This document shows positions 1-7,141 of a DNA stretch of 64,000 nt, in pieces. This stretch comes from Emticicia sp043780375. Its GTDB lineage: Bacteria; Bacteroidota; Bacteroidia; Cytophagales; Spirosomataceae. Where the stretch lies: NCBI RefSeq assembly GCF_043780375.1, contig NZ_JAYWCU010000115.1, forward strand, positions 10,001-74,000, read 5' to 3'. The translations under genes were made by a program, and so were the position numbers. Each line of letters begins with the position of its first letter. Positions within the stretch are counted from its first letter, which is position 1. The notes below the pieces were generated by a model. The model was not told where the DNA came from. It saw only the letters and a program-made list of their open reading frames with translations, and did not search any database.

Positions 1-104
1 GCGTCGGCCATTTGAGGATTGGTAAAATAACTGTACGCACTTAAAAGCATCATTGCACCAATAATACTTGTACTTACCCAATAAATAATTTTGTCTTTTT
101 TCAT
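1..104 (-). CDS. DoxX-like membrane protein, N-terminal fragment at window edge
   Basis: About 34 codons are visible, from an ATG at 104..102 running off the left edge. The protein starts MKKDKIIYWVSTS and continues into a hydrophobic segment and SAYSYFTNP. This resembles the first membrane helix of small DoxX-like (DoxX_2) four-helix proteins, which are typically about 120 residues. It is divergent from an HxlR regulator and shares a short control region with half-sites, so it is probably the regulator's target. The family call rests on the N-terminus only. The biochemical role of such proteins is poorly defined. Confidence 0.6.
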   Translation of the reverse strand, partial: MKKDKIIYWVSTSIIGAMMLLSAYSYFTNPQMAD

Positions 105-116
105 TTTTATTATTTG

Positions 117-150
117 TTTTGGTTTAATAATGCAAACTTATATATATTTG
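117..150 (+). promoter_or_regulatory. Promoter of the HxlR gene
   Basis: TTTTG ends at 121 and an exact TAnnTTTG element (TATATTTG) lies at 143-150, separated by 21 bases. This fits the Bacteroidota primary sigma consensus. Transcription would start near 157, immediately before the first GATAGTA half-site, which would allow autorepression. Confidence 0.5.
133..140 (-). promoter_or_regulatory. -7 element of the DoxX-like gene promoter
   Basis: TAAGTTTG on the minus strand matches TAnnTTTG exactly and lies about 30 bases upstream of the ATG. No clear TTG was seen at the -33 position. The GATAGTA half-site at 161-167 falls where the upstream element would be, so a bound regulator should block this promoter. 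Confidence 0.45.
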
Positions 151-160
151 CTATATAAAT

Positions 161-203
161 GATAGTAATATGCTATTAAATACTACTATCATTGAGGATA
201 GTA
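161..203. promoter_or_regulatory. Operator-like array of three GATAGTA half-sites
   Basis: GATAGTA occurs at 161-167, its reverse complement TACTATC at 184-190, and GATAGTA again at 197-203. The last two form a tight inverted repeat with a six-base centre. The array fills the divergent spacer just upstream of the HxlR gene. HxlR-type regulators bind short palindromes as dimers, so autoregulation plus control of the DoxX-like gene is the likely reading. Confidence 0.5.
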
Positions 204-216
204 ACGTAAAAAAATT

Positions 217-576
217 ATGACAGTATCAAATTTTGATGAACTACATAGCCCTGAAGAATGTACAAAAATGATTGTACCAGTAAGGGATGCTTTAGAAATA
301 TTGAACGGCAAGTGGAAATTACCAATTATTCTTTCATTATCGTTTGGCACGAAACGATTCAATCAAATTTCGAAAGAAATAAATGGTATCACCGATAAAA
401 TGCTATCGAAGGAGTTGAAAGATTTGGAAGTAAACCAGTTGATAACCAGAACGGTACACGATACATTTCCTCCTACGGTTGAGTATGCAATTACTGAACA
501 TGGAAAATCACTCGAAAAATTAATTGCTGAACTTCGTAGTTGGGGTATGGTACATCGCAAGAAAATAATTGGTTAA
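217..576 (+). CDS. HxlR-family winged-helix transcriptional regulator
   Basis: The 119-residue length is standard for HxlR regulators. The N-terminal part carries CTKMIVPVRDALEILNGKWK, the typical start of the family with its early cysteine, followed by FNQISKEINGITDKMLSKELKDL, the recognition-helix region, and a wing around TVEYAITEHG. These proteins are dimeric DNA-binding regulators that often respond to redox or electrophile signals. It is divergent from a DoxX-like gene and lies next to the half-site array at 161-203. The pnuC-like gene starts 20 bases downstream and may be co-transcribed. The specific signal cannot be read from the sequence. Confidence 0.9.
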   Translation: MTVSNFDELHSPEECTKMIVPVRDALEILNGKWKLPIILSLSFGTKRFNQISKEINGITDKMLSKELKDLEVNQLITRTVHDTFPPTVEYAITEHGKSLEKLIAELRSWGMVHRKKIIG

Positions 577-596
577 TAAAACTATAAAGAGAGGAT

Positions 597-1253
597 ATGA
601 GTTTTTTCGATATCAATAATGTTTTTTTTGAATTTCTGGGAGTAAAAATGAGCTACCTCGAATTTTATGCAACGCTCACAGGTTTAGTTGCTGTCATTCT
701 TTCTGTTCGAGAAAATGTATGGAGTTGGATACTGGGCTTGGCAAATGTTGTGTTGGCATTTATCATGTTTTATCAGATTCAGCTTTATCCTGATATGTTT
801 TTGCAAATCTTCTTTTTTATTACGAATATTATTGGATTTTGGCAATGGAAATTTCCAAAGAAGCAAGAAGCTAATTTGTATAATGAGTTGAAAATAAGTC
901 AGTTATCATTAAAACAATTTGGACTATTTTCCTTAATTGGGCTTATTTGTACAGCTTTGCTTGGTACATTTGCCAAGAATCTCAGCGAGTTAATTCCTGA
1001 AATTTTCAGCAAGCCAAGTGCTTTTCCGTATATGGATTCGTTTACAACGATTATGAGTATTTTTGCTACATTTCTGCTTATTCGCAAGAAAGTTGAGGCT
1101 TGGTGGATATGGCTGGCGGTTGATATAATTAGCACTTATATGTATTTTGTGAAAGATGTGAAACTTTATTCGTTGCTTTATGCCGTTTTCTGTGTAATTG
1201 CATTGTTCGGAGCAATCAATTGGACGAAGGAATATCGCAAAGCCATGAAATAG
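597..1253 (+). CDS. pnuC: PnuC-family vitamin transporter (nicotinamide riboside type)
   Basis: A 218-residue integral membrane protein with about seven hydrophobic segments. The N-terminus (FLGVKMSYLEF), the early NVWSWILGLAN segment, and the block with LYPDMFLQ and GFWQWKF are characteristic of PnuC. These proteins are facilitators that take up nicotinamide riboside for NAD synthesis, with paralogues specific for thiamine (PnuT) or riboflavin. No nadR, thiamine or riboflavin gene is adjacent, and I saw no recognisable TPP riboswitch in the 20-base spacer, so the substrate is not settled. The gene follows the HxlR gene closely and may share its transcript. Confidence 0.85.
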   Translation: MSFFDINNVFFEFLGVKMSYLEFYATLTGLVAVILSVRENVWSWILGLANVVLAFIMFYQIQLYPDMFLQIFFFITNIIGFWQWKFPKKQEANLYNELKISQLSLKQFGLFSLIGLICTALLGTFAKNLSELIPEIFSKPSAFPYMDSFTTIMSIFATFLLIRKKVEAWWIWLAVDIISTYMYFVKDVKLYSLLYAVFCVIALFGAINWTKEYRKAMK

Positions 1254-1342
1254 ATTTTATCAGTACAGTACAGGAATGTTACATGATTTTTTAGGCCTAA
1301 AATTGCAGATTGATTTAAGTATTATAAAACCCCTTCAAACCA

Positions 1343-2620
1343 ATGCTCAGTAACGATATTATTCAACACCATAATGAACAATTGAAAGCCGAACACCAAT
1401 TCAAATTGGCATATTTGACCGAACTTCTCGACCGAAAAGGTGTTGATATTCAGACTATTATTGATAAAATTAAGGCTTTTCAAGTAGCTATTCCGAGTTG
1501 GGCTTTGGGTACGGGTGGTACTCGTTTTGGACGTTTTGCGAATGGTGGCGAACCAAGAAACTTAGAAGAAAAAATTGAAGATGTGGGTTTAATTCATCAA
1601 TTAAATCGCTCGTCCAATTCGATTTCTCTGCATATTCCGTGGGATATTCCATCAGATGCAAATGCCGTTAAACAACTCCTCAAAGCCAATGATTTGACCA
1701 TTGACTCGGTTAATTCTAATACTTTTCAAGACCAAAAAGACCAGCCTTTTTCGTATAAATTTGGTTCGCTTTCGCATACCAAAAGCGAAGTGCGTGATTT
1801 GGCAATCGAACATAATATTCAATGTATTGAATACGGTAAAATGTTGGATTCAAAAGTGCTAACAGTTTGGTTAGCCGATGGTTCAAATTTTCCAGGTCAA
1901 TCTCACATGAGAAGTGCGTATCAACGTACAAATGATTCATTGTCAAGTATTTATAAATCAATGCCTGATGATTGGACAATGTTGATTGAATACAAACCAT
2001 ATGAGCCACATTTCTACTCAATGGTGATTCCTGATTGGGGAACTTCTTATTCGCTCTGTCAAAATATTGGAAAAAACGCCCAAGTTTTAGTTGATTTAGG
2101 ACATCATTTGCCAAACACAAACATCGAACAAATTGTTGGACGTTTGATGCACTTTGGTCGTTTGGGTGGTTTCCACTTCAATGGCTCGATGTACGGCGAT
2201 GACGATTTGACAACAGGAAGCATTAAACCTTACCAATTCTTCTTGATATTCAATGAATTGGTTGATGGGATGCAAGACGCAAGCGTAAAAAATCCGCCAT
2301 TGGCTTGGATGATTGATGCGAGCCATAACACAAAAGACCCAATCGAAGATTTATTGCAATCGGTAAATGCGATTTTGACAACTTACGCAAAAGCCCTTTT
2401 GGTTGATAGAGTAGAATTGGCAGATGCTCAAGAGAACAACGATGTGCTACGTGCCGAAGAATTATTGCGTGATACTTTCTTGACCGATGCAAGAGCATTA
2501 GTAGCCGAAGCAAGCCGCCAAGCGGGTGGAGCAATTGACCCAATCGCTACTTTCCGTGGAGGAAAAGTAAGAAGTGGTTTAGTTGATAAAAGAGGCTTTG
2601 GTATGGCTACTGGGTTGTAG
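1343..2620 (+). CDS. rhaI: L-rhamnose isomerase (RhaI type)
   Basis: The 425-residue protein resembles the TIM-barrel RhaI isomerases that convert L-rhamnose to L-rhamnulose using a divalent metal. Visible landmarks are WALGTGGTRFGRF near residue 54, the metal-site stretches IEYKPYEPHFYS, VLVDLGHHLPNTNIE and GGFHFNGSMYGDDD, and MIDASHNTKDPIEDL. Rhamnulokinase and rhamnulose-phosphate aldolase are not next to it. The lactate oxidation genes lie 1.5 kb downstream, which suits rhamnose breakdown through lactaldehyde to lactate. The length is normal and no defect was seen. It could act on other aldoses, as this subfamily is broad in specificity. Confidence 0.88.
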   Translation: MLSNDIIQHHNEQLKAEHQFKLAYLTELLDRKGVDIQTIIDKIKAFQVAIPSWALGTGGTRFGRFANGGEPRNLEEKIEDVGLIHQLNRSSNSISLHIPWDIPSDANAVKQLLKANDLTIDSVNSNTFQDQKDQPFSYKFGSLSHTKSEVRDLAIEHNIQCIEYGKMLDSKVLTVWLADGSNFPGQSHMRSAYQRTNDSLSSIYKSMPDDWTMLIEYKPYEPHFYSMVIPDWGTSYSLCQNIGKNAQVLVDLGHHLPNTNIEQIVGRLMHFGRLGGFHFNGSMYGDDDLTTGSIKPYQFFLIFNELVDGMQDASVKNPPLAWMIDASHNTKDPIEDLLQSVNAILTTYAKALLVDRVELADAQENNDVLRAEELLRDTFLTDARALVAEASRQAGGAIDPIATFRGGKVRSGLVDKRGFGMATGL

Positions 2621-2638
2621 TTTGTCTTAAAATAATAT

Positions 2639-3040
2639 ATGCAAATAGACAATGAAATCATAAGATTTGAAGACAAGTTCTCTTTAAAATTACCAAAATC
2701 GTATAAGGACTTTTTATCGACAAATAAAAAGAAGATGGTCAGTTGTACATTTTCAGTACATAAAAGTTATTTTATTAACCATTTTTATCAAATAGAGAAT
2801 ACAGATTTACCTTATACTTTGGAGGAAATCAACGTAAATTTATGGGAAGACCCACATATATTTCCAGCATACTGTATCGCTATTGGAACTGATAGTTTCG
2901 GAAACTTCTACTGTATTGATTTAAGTAGTAGTAACTATGGGCAGGTATTTTTCTTTGATACTGAATTTTATGATGAAGAGGATAATAAATTTACAACTAT
3001 TTGTAAAGCTTTTGAAGAATTCAAAGAACATCTATTCTGA
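2639..3040 (+). CDS. SMI1/KNR4 (SUKH) family protein
   Basis: A 133-residue cytoplasmic protein. The opening pattern IIRFEDKFSLKLPKSYKDFL is the signature first helix of SUKH-1 domains. The later FPAYCIAIGTDSFGNFYCID and YGQVFFFDTEF match the conserved central strands with the G-D-S-F-G-N-x-Y turn. In bacteria, SUKH proteins are frequently immunity proteins for polymorphic toxins, but many are solitary with unknown roles. No toxin gene is adjacent. It starts 18 bases after rhaI, so it may be co-transcribed. A 200-base composite palindromic repeat follows its stop codon. The family assignment is firm; the function is not. Confidence 0.82.
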   Translation: MQIDNEIIRFEDKFSLKLPKSYKDFLSTNKKKMVSCTFSVHKSYFINHFYQIENTDLPYTLEEINVNLWEDPHIFPAYCIAIGTDSFGNFYCIDLSSSNYGQVFFFDTEFYDEEDNKFTTICKAFEEFKEHLF

Positions 3041-3058
3041 CATATTTAATATTAACAA

Positions 3059-3255
3059 AACGCTGAAAGCGTTAAACTCGAATAGCCCCGATTGAAAAAT
3101 CGGGGTCAGAGAAAGAAATAGCAAAGCCAACCCTGAAAGGGTTGAACAATTATTGTGGCATATTTAAGTTTAACCCTTTCAGGGTTAGAGATTTATTTGA
3201 CATATTTTCCCCGATTTTCAATCGGGGCTATTCATGTTAAACACCGTTGGTGTTT
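3059..3255. repeat. Composite inverted repeat made of six small palindromes
   Basis: In order: AACGCTGAAAGCGTT (3059-3073), CCCCGATT/AATCGGGG (3086-3105), AACCCTGAAAGGGTT (3129-3143), AACCCTTTCAGGGTT (3172-3186), CCCCGATT/AATCGGGG (3209-3227) and AACACCGTTGGTGTT (about 3239-3254). The left half is an imperfect inverted copy of the right half: each outer arm carries AATAGCCCCGATTGAAAA next to a GTTAAAC or GTTTAAC stretch. It fills most of the 287-base spacer between two plus-strand genes. This looks like a REP-doublet or REPIN-type element. Confidence 0.75.
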
Positions 3256-3327
3256 CGCTGAAAGTTATAATAAGAGTTTTAGAGCAATTTTAGAACAGAA
3301 TAAATAACCACTAAAAACCATAAACCT

Positions 3328-4059
3328 ATGTCATTAATAATAGCAGTCTATGTTGCTGACGGAATTGTACTTGCTGGTGATAGCCGACTTACCTTAAATT
3401 GGACAGATAAAACACAAACAGGAGAGCAATTTAATTCGATTACAACGTCTGATTCTTACTCAAAAGTATTCTTAATTGCCGAGAAGTTTGGACTTGGAGT
3501 ATTTGGTGGAGTTTATGTTAATGAAGTTAATATTTGTGGTTTTATTAATCAATTTGTAAAAGAAAATATATTTTCCGATACAACCATTGACCAAATTCCA
3601 GAATTGCTAATTGCGTTTTTTGGAGAAAAATTTGATTATCCTGCAACCTATTTTTATTTGGTTGGCTATAAAATGGAAGATGGGGTTTCAGTACCGCATG
3701 CGTACTCAATAAATATTGCTAGCAAGGTTTATAATAGGTCAAATTTTGATGGCGAGAAAACCTTTCATGGCACAAATTGGGGAGGAGAAACGGAGGTACT
3801 TTCACGACTACTTCTAACAGTCAAAATGCCAAGCGGTGATGATTGGTTAGAATTTGCAAATAATTCAATTCCTTGGAATTTTATGAATTTGCAAGATGCC
3901 CTTGATTTTGCGGTCTATGGTGTCAGAACTACTATCGACACAATGAGGTTTCAGCAAAAAGAAAAAACTGTTGGCGGTCCCATTGATGTTTTAGTTGTGA
4001 AGCCACATCAGGAACCGATATGGATAAGTAAAAAAGAATTGAATGTTCTTAAATGTTAG
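3328..4059 (+). CDS. Proteasome-like Ntn-hydrolase family protein
   Basis: A 243-residue protein with no signal peptide. Its start MSLIIAVYVADGIVLAGDSR aligns without gaps to the first strands of HslV and proteasome beta subunits. With Met removed, Ser would occupy the position of catalytic Thr1 and the Asp of AGDSR would fall at position 17, the conserved supporting Asp. A later SKVFLI resembles the Lys33 region, after a loop about 12 residues longer than in HslV. The remainder (FGGV, TYFYLVGY, a C-terminal GGPIDVLVV strand) fits the same fold. No ATPase partner such as hslU is adjacent. Protease or peptidase activity is an inference, and the physiological role is unknown. Confidence 0.55.
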   Translation: MSLIIAVYVADGIVLAGDSRLTLNWTDKTQTGEQFNSITTSDSYSKVFLIAEKFGLGVFGGVYVNEVNICGFINQFVKENIFSDTTIDQIPELLIAFFGEKFDYPATYFYLVGYKMEDGVSVPHAYSINIASKVYNRSNFDGEKTFHGTNWGGETEVLSRLLLTVKMPSGDDWLEFANNSIPWNFMNLQDALDFAVYGVRTTIDTMRFQQKEKTVGGPIDVLVVKPHQEPIWISKKELNVLKC

Positions 4060-4091
4060 CAGTAGAAAATTAAAGGTTTATAAAACTAAAT

Positions 4092-4832
4092 ATGAAAATC
4101 GGCTTATTTATACCATGCTACGTTGACCAATTTTATCCAAATGTGGGTGTTTCAACTTTGCAGTTACTGGAAAAGTTGGGCGTGGAAGTAGTGTTTCCAA
4201 TGCAGCAAACTTGCTGTGGACAACCAATGGCGAATGGTGGCTGTGAGCAAGATTCTAAAGGCGTTTACGAACATTTTGTAGATACTTTCTCAGGTTTTGA
4301 TTACATCGTGACGCCTTCGGGGAGTTGTACTTATCATATCAAAAAGCATTACGATATTATTGAACAAACGCCTGCCGTTCAGAAAGTTAGAAAATCGGTT
4401 TATGAACTCGTTGATTTTATAGAAAATGTACTGAAAATTGAAGAAATTCCTATGGAGTTTCCACATAAAGTAGGTTTACATTTGAGTTGTCATGGACAGC
4501 GTGGACTTCGCCAAGCCAATGCGTCCGAAATTACGGGCGTGCGAGATGGACAAATTTCAAAATTACTCCGAAAAATGAAAGGCATCGAACTCACCGAATT
4601 GGAGCGTAACGATGAGTGTTGTGGTTTTGGTGGAATGTTTTGTGTGACCGAAGAAGCAGTTTCAGCACGCATGGGACAAGACCGAATCGCTGACCATCTT
4701 CGCAACGGCACAAAAGTGTTGACAGGTGGAGATGTTTCTTGCTTGATGCACCTTGAGGGCATTATCAAACGCCAAAATGCACCCATAAAAGTTATGCACA
4801 TTGCCGAAATTTTGAACGGAAATCAACCATGA
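4092..4832 (+). CDS. lutA: Lactate utilisation Fe-S protein A (LutA/LldE)
   Basis: The 246-residue cytoplasmic protein has two cysteine-rich CCG domains: CCGQPMANGGC at about residues 41-51 and DECCGFGGMFC at about 175-185, each with an upstream supporting segment (IPCYVDQF, LSCHGQRG). LutA binds Fe-S centres and works with LutB and LutC to oxidise L-lactate to pyruvate. The last four bases overlap the lutB start (ATGA at 4829-4832), indicating translational coupling. The related glycolate oxidase and heterodisulfide reductase CCG proteins are alternatives, but the lutABC order settles the call. Confidence 0.92.
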   Translation: MKIGLFIPCYVDQFYPNVGVSTLQLLEKLGVEVVFPMQQTCCGQPMANGGCEQDSKGVYEHFVDTFSGFDYIVTPSGSCTYHIKKHYDIIEQTPAVQKVRKSVYELVDFIENVLKIEEIPMEFPHKVGLHLSCHGQRGLRQANASEITGVRDGQISKLLRKMKGIELTELERNDECCGFGGMFCVTEEAVSARMGQDRIADHLRNGTKVLTGGDVSCLMHLEGIIKRQNAPIKVMHIAEILNGNQP

Positions 4833-6220
4833 ATCACCAAAATCACCCCGAATTAGCGGAAGCGTTTAATAAAGATTTTGAGCGTACGACTTGGCACGAC
4901 CAAACCCTTTGGTTTGTACGTCAGAAGCGAGATAAGGCGGTTTATCCGATTCCCGAATTTCAAGATTTACGTACACTTGCTTCCGAAATCAAGGATCATA
5001 CGCTCAGTAATCTTGATAATTATCTGATAGAATTTGAACAAAATGCCTTGAAAAATGGCGTGAAAGTTCATTGGGCGGCAGATGCTACTGAGCATAACCA
5101 AATTGTGATGGATATTATCAAAAAATCTTGCTCTGAGCGAGTAGAAGGACGAAATATCCGAATGGTAAAAAGCAAATCAATGCTTACGGAAGAGTGTCAT
5201 TTGAATGCTTTTTTGCAAAAAAATAATATTGATGTAGTGGATACTGATTTAGGTGAACGCATTATTCAGTTTCGTAATGAGCCGCCAAGTCATATTGTAA
5301 TGCCAGCCATTCACCTCAAAAAAGAAGATGTGGGCGAAACTTTCCACGAACATTTGGGTACAGTAAAAGGCGAAAAAGACCCGCAAATCTTGACCGAGGC
5401 GGCTCGTCAGCATTTGAGAGAAAAATTTGTAGAGGCCGATGTCGCTCTTACAGGTGTAAATTTTGCCATTGCCGAAACAGGCAGTTTTGTAGTTTGTACC
5501 AACGAAGGCAATGCCGATTTGGGTGTAAATTTGGCAAAAGTTCATATTGCTTGCATGGGTATCGAAAAGATTATTCCGAAATTGCATCATTTGTCGGTAT
5601 ATATCAGATTACTTGCCAGGAGTGCTACTGGTCAGCCAATTACATCATATACTTCTCATTTTACAAAGCCCACCGAAGGTAAGGAAATGCACATTGTCAT
5701 TGTTGATAATGGTCGAACGCAACAATTAGGACGAGCCGATTTTCGTAATTCGTTGAAATGTATTCGTTGCGGAGCTTGCATGAATACTTGTCCAGTTTAT
5801 CGCCGAAGTGGAGGACACAGCTACGACTTTACAGTGCCAGGCCCAATCGGTGCGATTTTATCGCCAAATATTGATTTACATAAATATAGCAGTTTACCTT
5901 TTGCGAGTACGCTTTGCGGTTCGTGTACCGATGTTTGTCCTGTAAAAATTGATATTCATGTACAATTATATAAATGGCGACAAATAGTTGGGAATAATAA
6001 TGAACTATCAGCCGCCAAAAAATGGGGAATGAAAGGTTTAGCAAAAGTGCTTTCGATGCCAAAAGTTTATGATTTAAGTGGAAAACTGGCTCGTGGAGCA
6101 TTGCGAATTTTACCGCATGGATTTACTCACAATCAAAGCATGAATCCGTGGGCGAAAGCGAGAGAATTACCCGATGCTCCGAAACAGAGTTTTAAAGAAT
6201 GGTACGTGAATAACAAATAG
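4829..6220 (+). CDS. lutB: Lactate utilisation Fe-S protein B (LutB/LldF)
   Basis: A 463-residue protein. The N-terminal two thirds form a LUD domain (VALTGVNFAIAETGSFVV near residue 210). A ferredoxin-type pair of 4Fe-4S motifs follows, with CIRCGACMNTCPVYRR near residue 311 and CGSCTDVCPVKID near residue 364, and a C-terminal DUF3390-like tail ends in KEWYVNNK. It carries electrons within the LutABC L-lactate dehydrogenase complex. The start codon overlaps the lutA stop. The length matches LutB of Bacillus and LldF. The lutC gene follows after 58 bases. Confidence 0.93.
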   Translation: MNHQNHPELAEAFNKDFERTTWHDQTLWFVRQKRDKAVYPIPEFQDLRTLASEIKDHTLSNLDNYLIEFEQNALKNGVKVHWAADATEHNQIVMDIIKKSCSERVEGRNIRMVKSKSMLTEECHLNAFLQKNNIDVVDTDLGERIIQFRNEPPSHIVMPAIHLKKEDVGETFHEHLGTVKGEKDPQILTEAARQHLREKFVEADVALTGVNFAIAETGSFVVCTNEGNADLGVNLAKVHIACMGIEKIIPKLHHLSVYIRLLARSATGQPITSYTSHFTKPTEGKEMHIVIVDNGRTQQLGRADFRNSLKCIRCGACMNTCPVYRRSGGHSYDFTVPGPIGAILSPNIDLHKYSSLPFASTLCGSCTDVCPVKIDIHVQLYKWRQIVGNNNELSAAKKWGMKGLAKVLSMPKVYDLSGKLARGALRILPHGFTHNQSMNPWAKARELPDAPKQSFKEWYVNNK

Positions 6221-6278
6221 CCCCACCCTAAATTCCTCCCAGATAGGAAGGGACTTTAAAGTTGATAATCAAATAGTT

Positions 6279-6842
6279 ATGAGTAGCAGAGAAAAAATAT
6301 TGTCAAGTATTGCAATCAATAAACCTTCGTTAGCAACATTGCCAAATGTGCCTATTTTTGAAGGTGATGGAAGCATTGAACGATTCAAAACTGTGCTGGA
6401 AAGCATTGGAGGAAAAGCGATTGAAATTACCTCGAAAGCCGATTGTCAAGCAGTTATTGATACCTATTACAGTGATTTAAAAAATATTGCCTCTAACATT
6501 ATCAAAGCAAGTGTTGAAGTAAATCTTTATACGACCAAAGAAGTGTTAGAACAGGTTGATTTAGCAGTAATTCAAGGTGAAATTGGCGTAGCTGAAAATG
6601 GTACAATTTGGGTGCCTGAACTAAATATGATGAATCGAGCTTTACCATTTATTACACAACATTTGGTGTTGGTTCTCGACAAAAAAAATATTGTAGCCAA
6701 TATGCACCAAGCCTACAATAAACTTGAAGGCGTTGGTAGCTACGGCGTTTTTATTGCGGGCCCTTCAAAAACTGCCGACATCGAACAAGCATTGGTGATT
6801 GGAGCTCACGGGGCAAGAAGTATGATGGTTTTGATTTATTGA
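6279..6842 (+). CDS. lutC: Lactate utilisation protein C (LutC/LldG)
   Basis: A 187-residue LUD-domain protein, the third component of the lactate oxidation system. The central VDLAVIQGEIGVAENGTIW and the C-terminal GVFIAGPSKTADIEQALVIGAHGARSM are family signatures. The N-terminus (SSREKILSSIAINKP) is typical of LldG. It is shorter than Bacillus LutC, as usual in Bacteroidota. It is the last gene of the plus-strand lut operon. No local regulator such as LutR or LldR is visible. Confidence 0.9.
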   Translation: MSSREKILSSIAINKPSLATLPNVPIFEGDGSIERFKTVLESIGGKAIEITSKADCQAVIDTYYSDLKNIASNIIKASVEVNLYTTKEVLEQVDLAVIQGEIGVAENGTIWVPELNMMNRALPFITQHLVLVLDKKNIVANMHQAYNKLEGVGSYGVFIAGPSKTADIEQALVIGAHGARSMMVLIY

Positions 6843-7141
6843 GATTCCTCCGAGCGACGGTCGCCCCAGCCCTTCTCAACGGCTATTGCTCCGATAAGGA
6901 GAGGGCAAAAACTGCTGCCTGTCATTGTTTCACTATCCAAATCCTCTTCAAAATATTTCTATATTAACTTCGTGGTTTCTAAGCCAATTATTATGGCTGT
7001 GAGATTTGATTTGGCATAATAATTGGCATTTAAAGGTAAAATATGATGATTTATTGAAAGGATTTTCTGACTTTTACGTTAGAATAATAAATAAAAAAAC
7101 AAAGCCCCTTTAGGGGTGGGATTCGTAATCTTTGGGGTGAT
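6843..7141. other. Spacer between lutC and the BatA-like gene
   Basis: This 299-base stretch holds no convincing gene. It contains a perfect 13-base inverted repeat (listed separately) and a short CCCCTTTAGGGG palindrome near 7105. The first 70 bases are richer in G and C than the rest and look like decayed spacer repeat. Confidence 0.5.
6983..7027. repeat. 13-bp perfect inverted repeat
   Basis: GCCAATTATTATG at 6983-6995 is exactly complementary to CATAATAATTGGC at 7015-7027, with a 19-base centre. There is no T run after either arm, so an intrinsic terminator is unlikely. It could be an operator or a degenerate mobile repeat. Confidence 0.6.

Noticed and set aside
577..596. TPP or other riboswitch ahead of the pnuC-like gene
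   Set aside because: The spacer to the HxlR gene is only 20 bases, too short for a riboswitch, and no conserved motif was seen.
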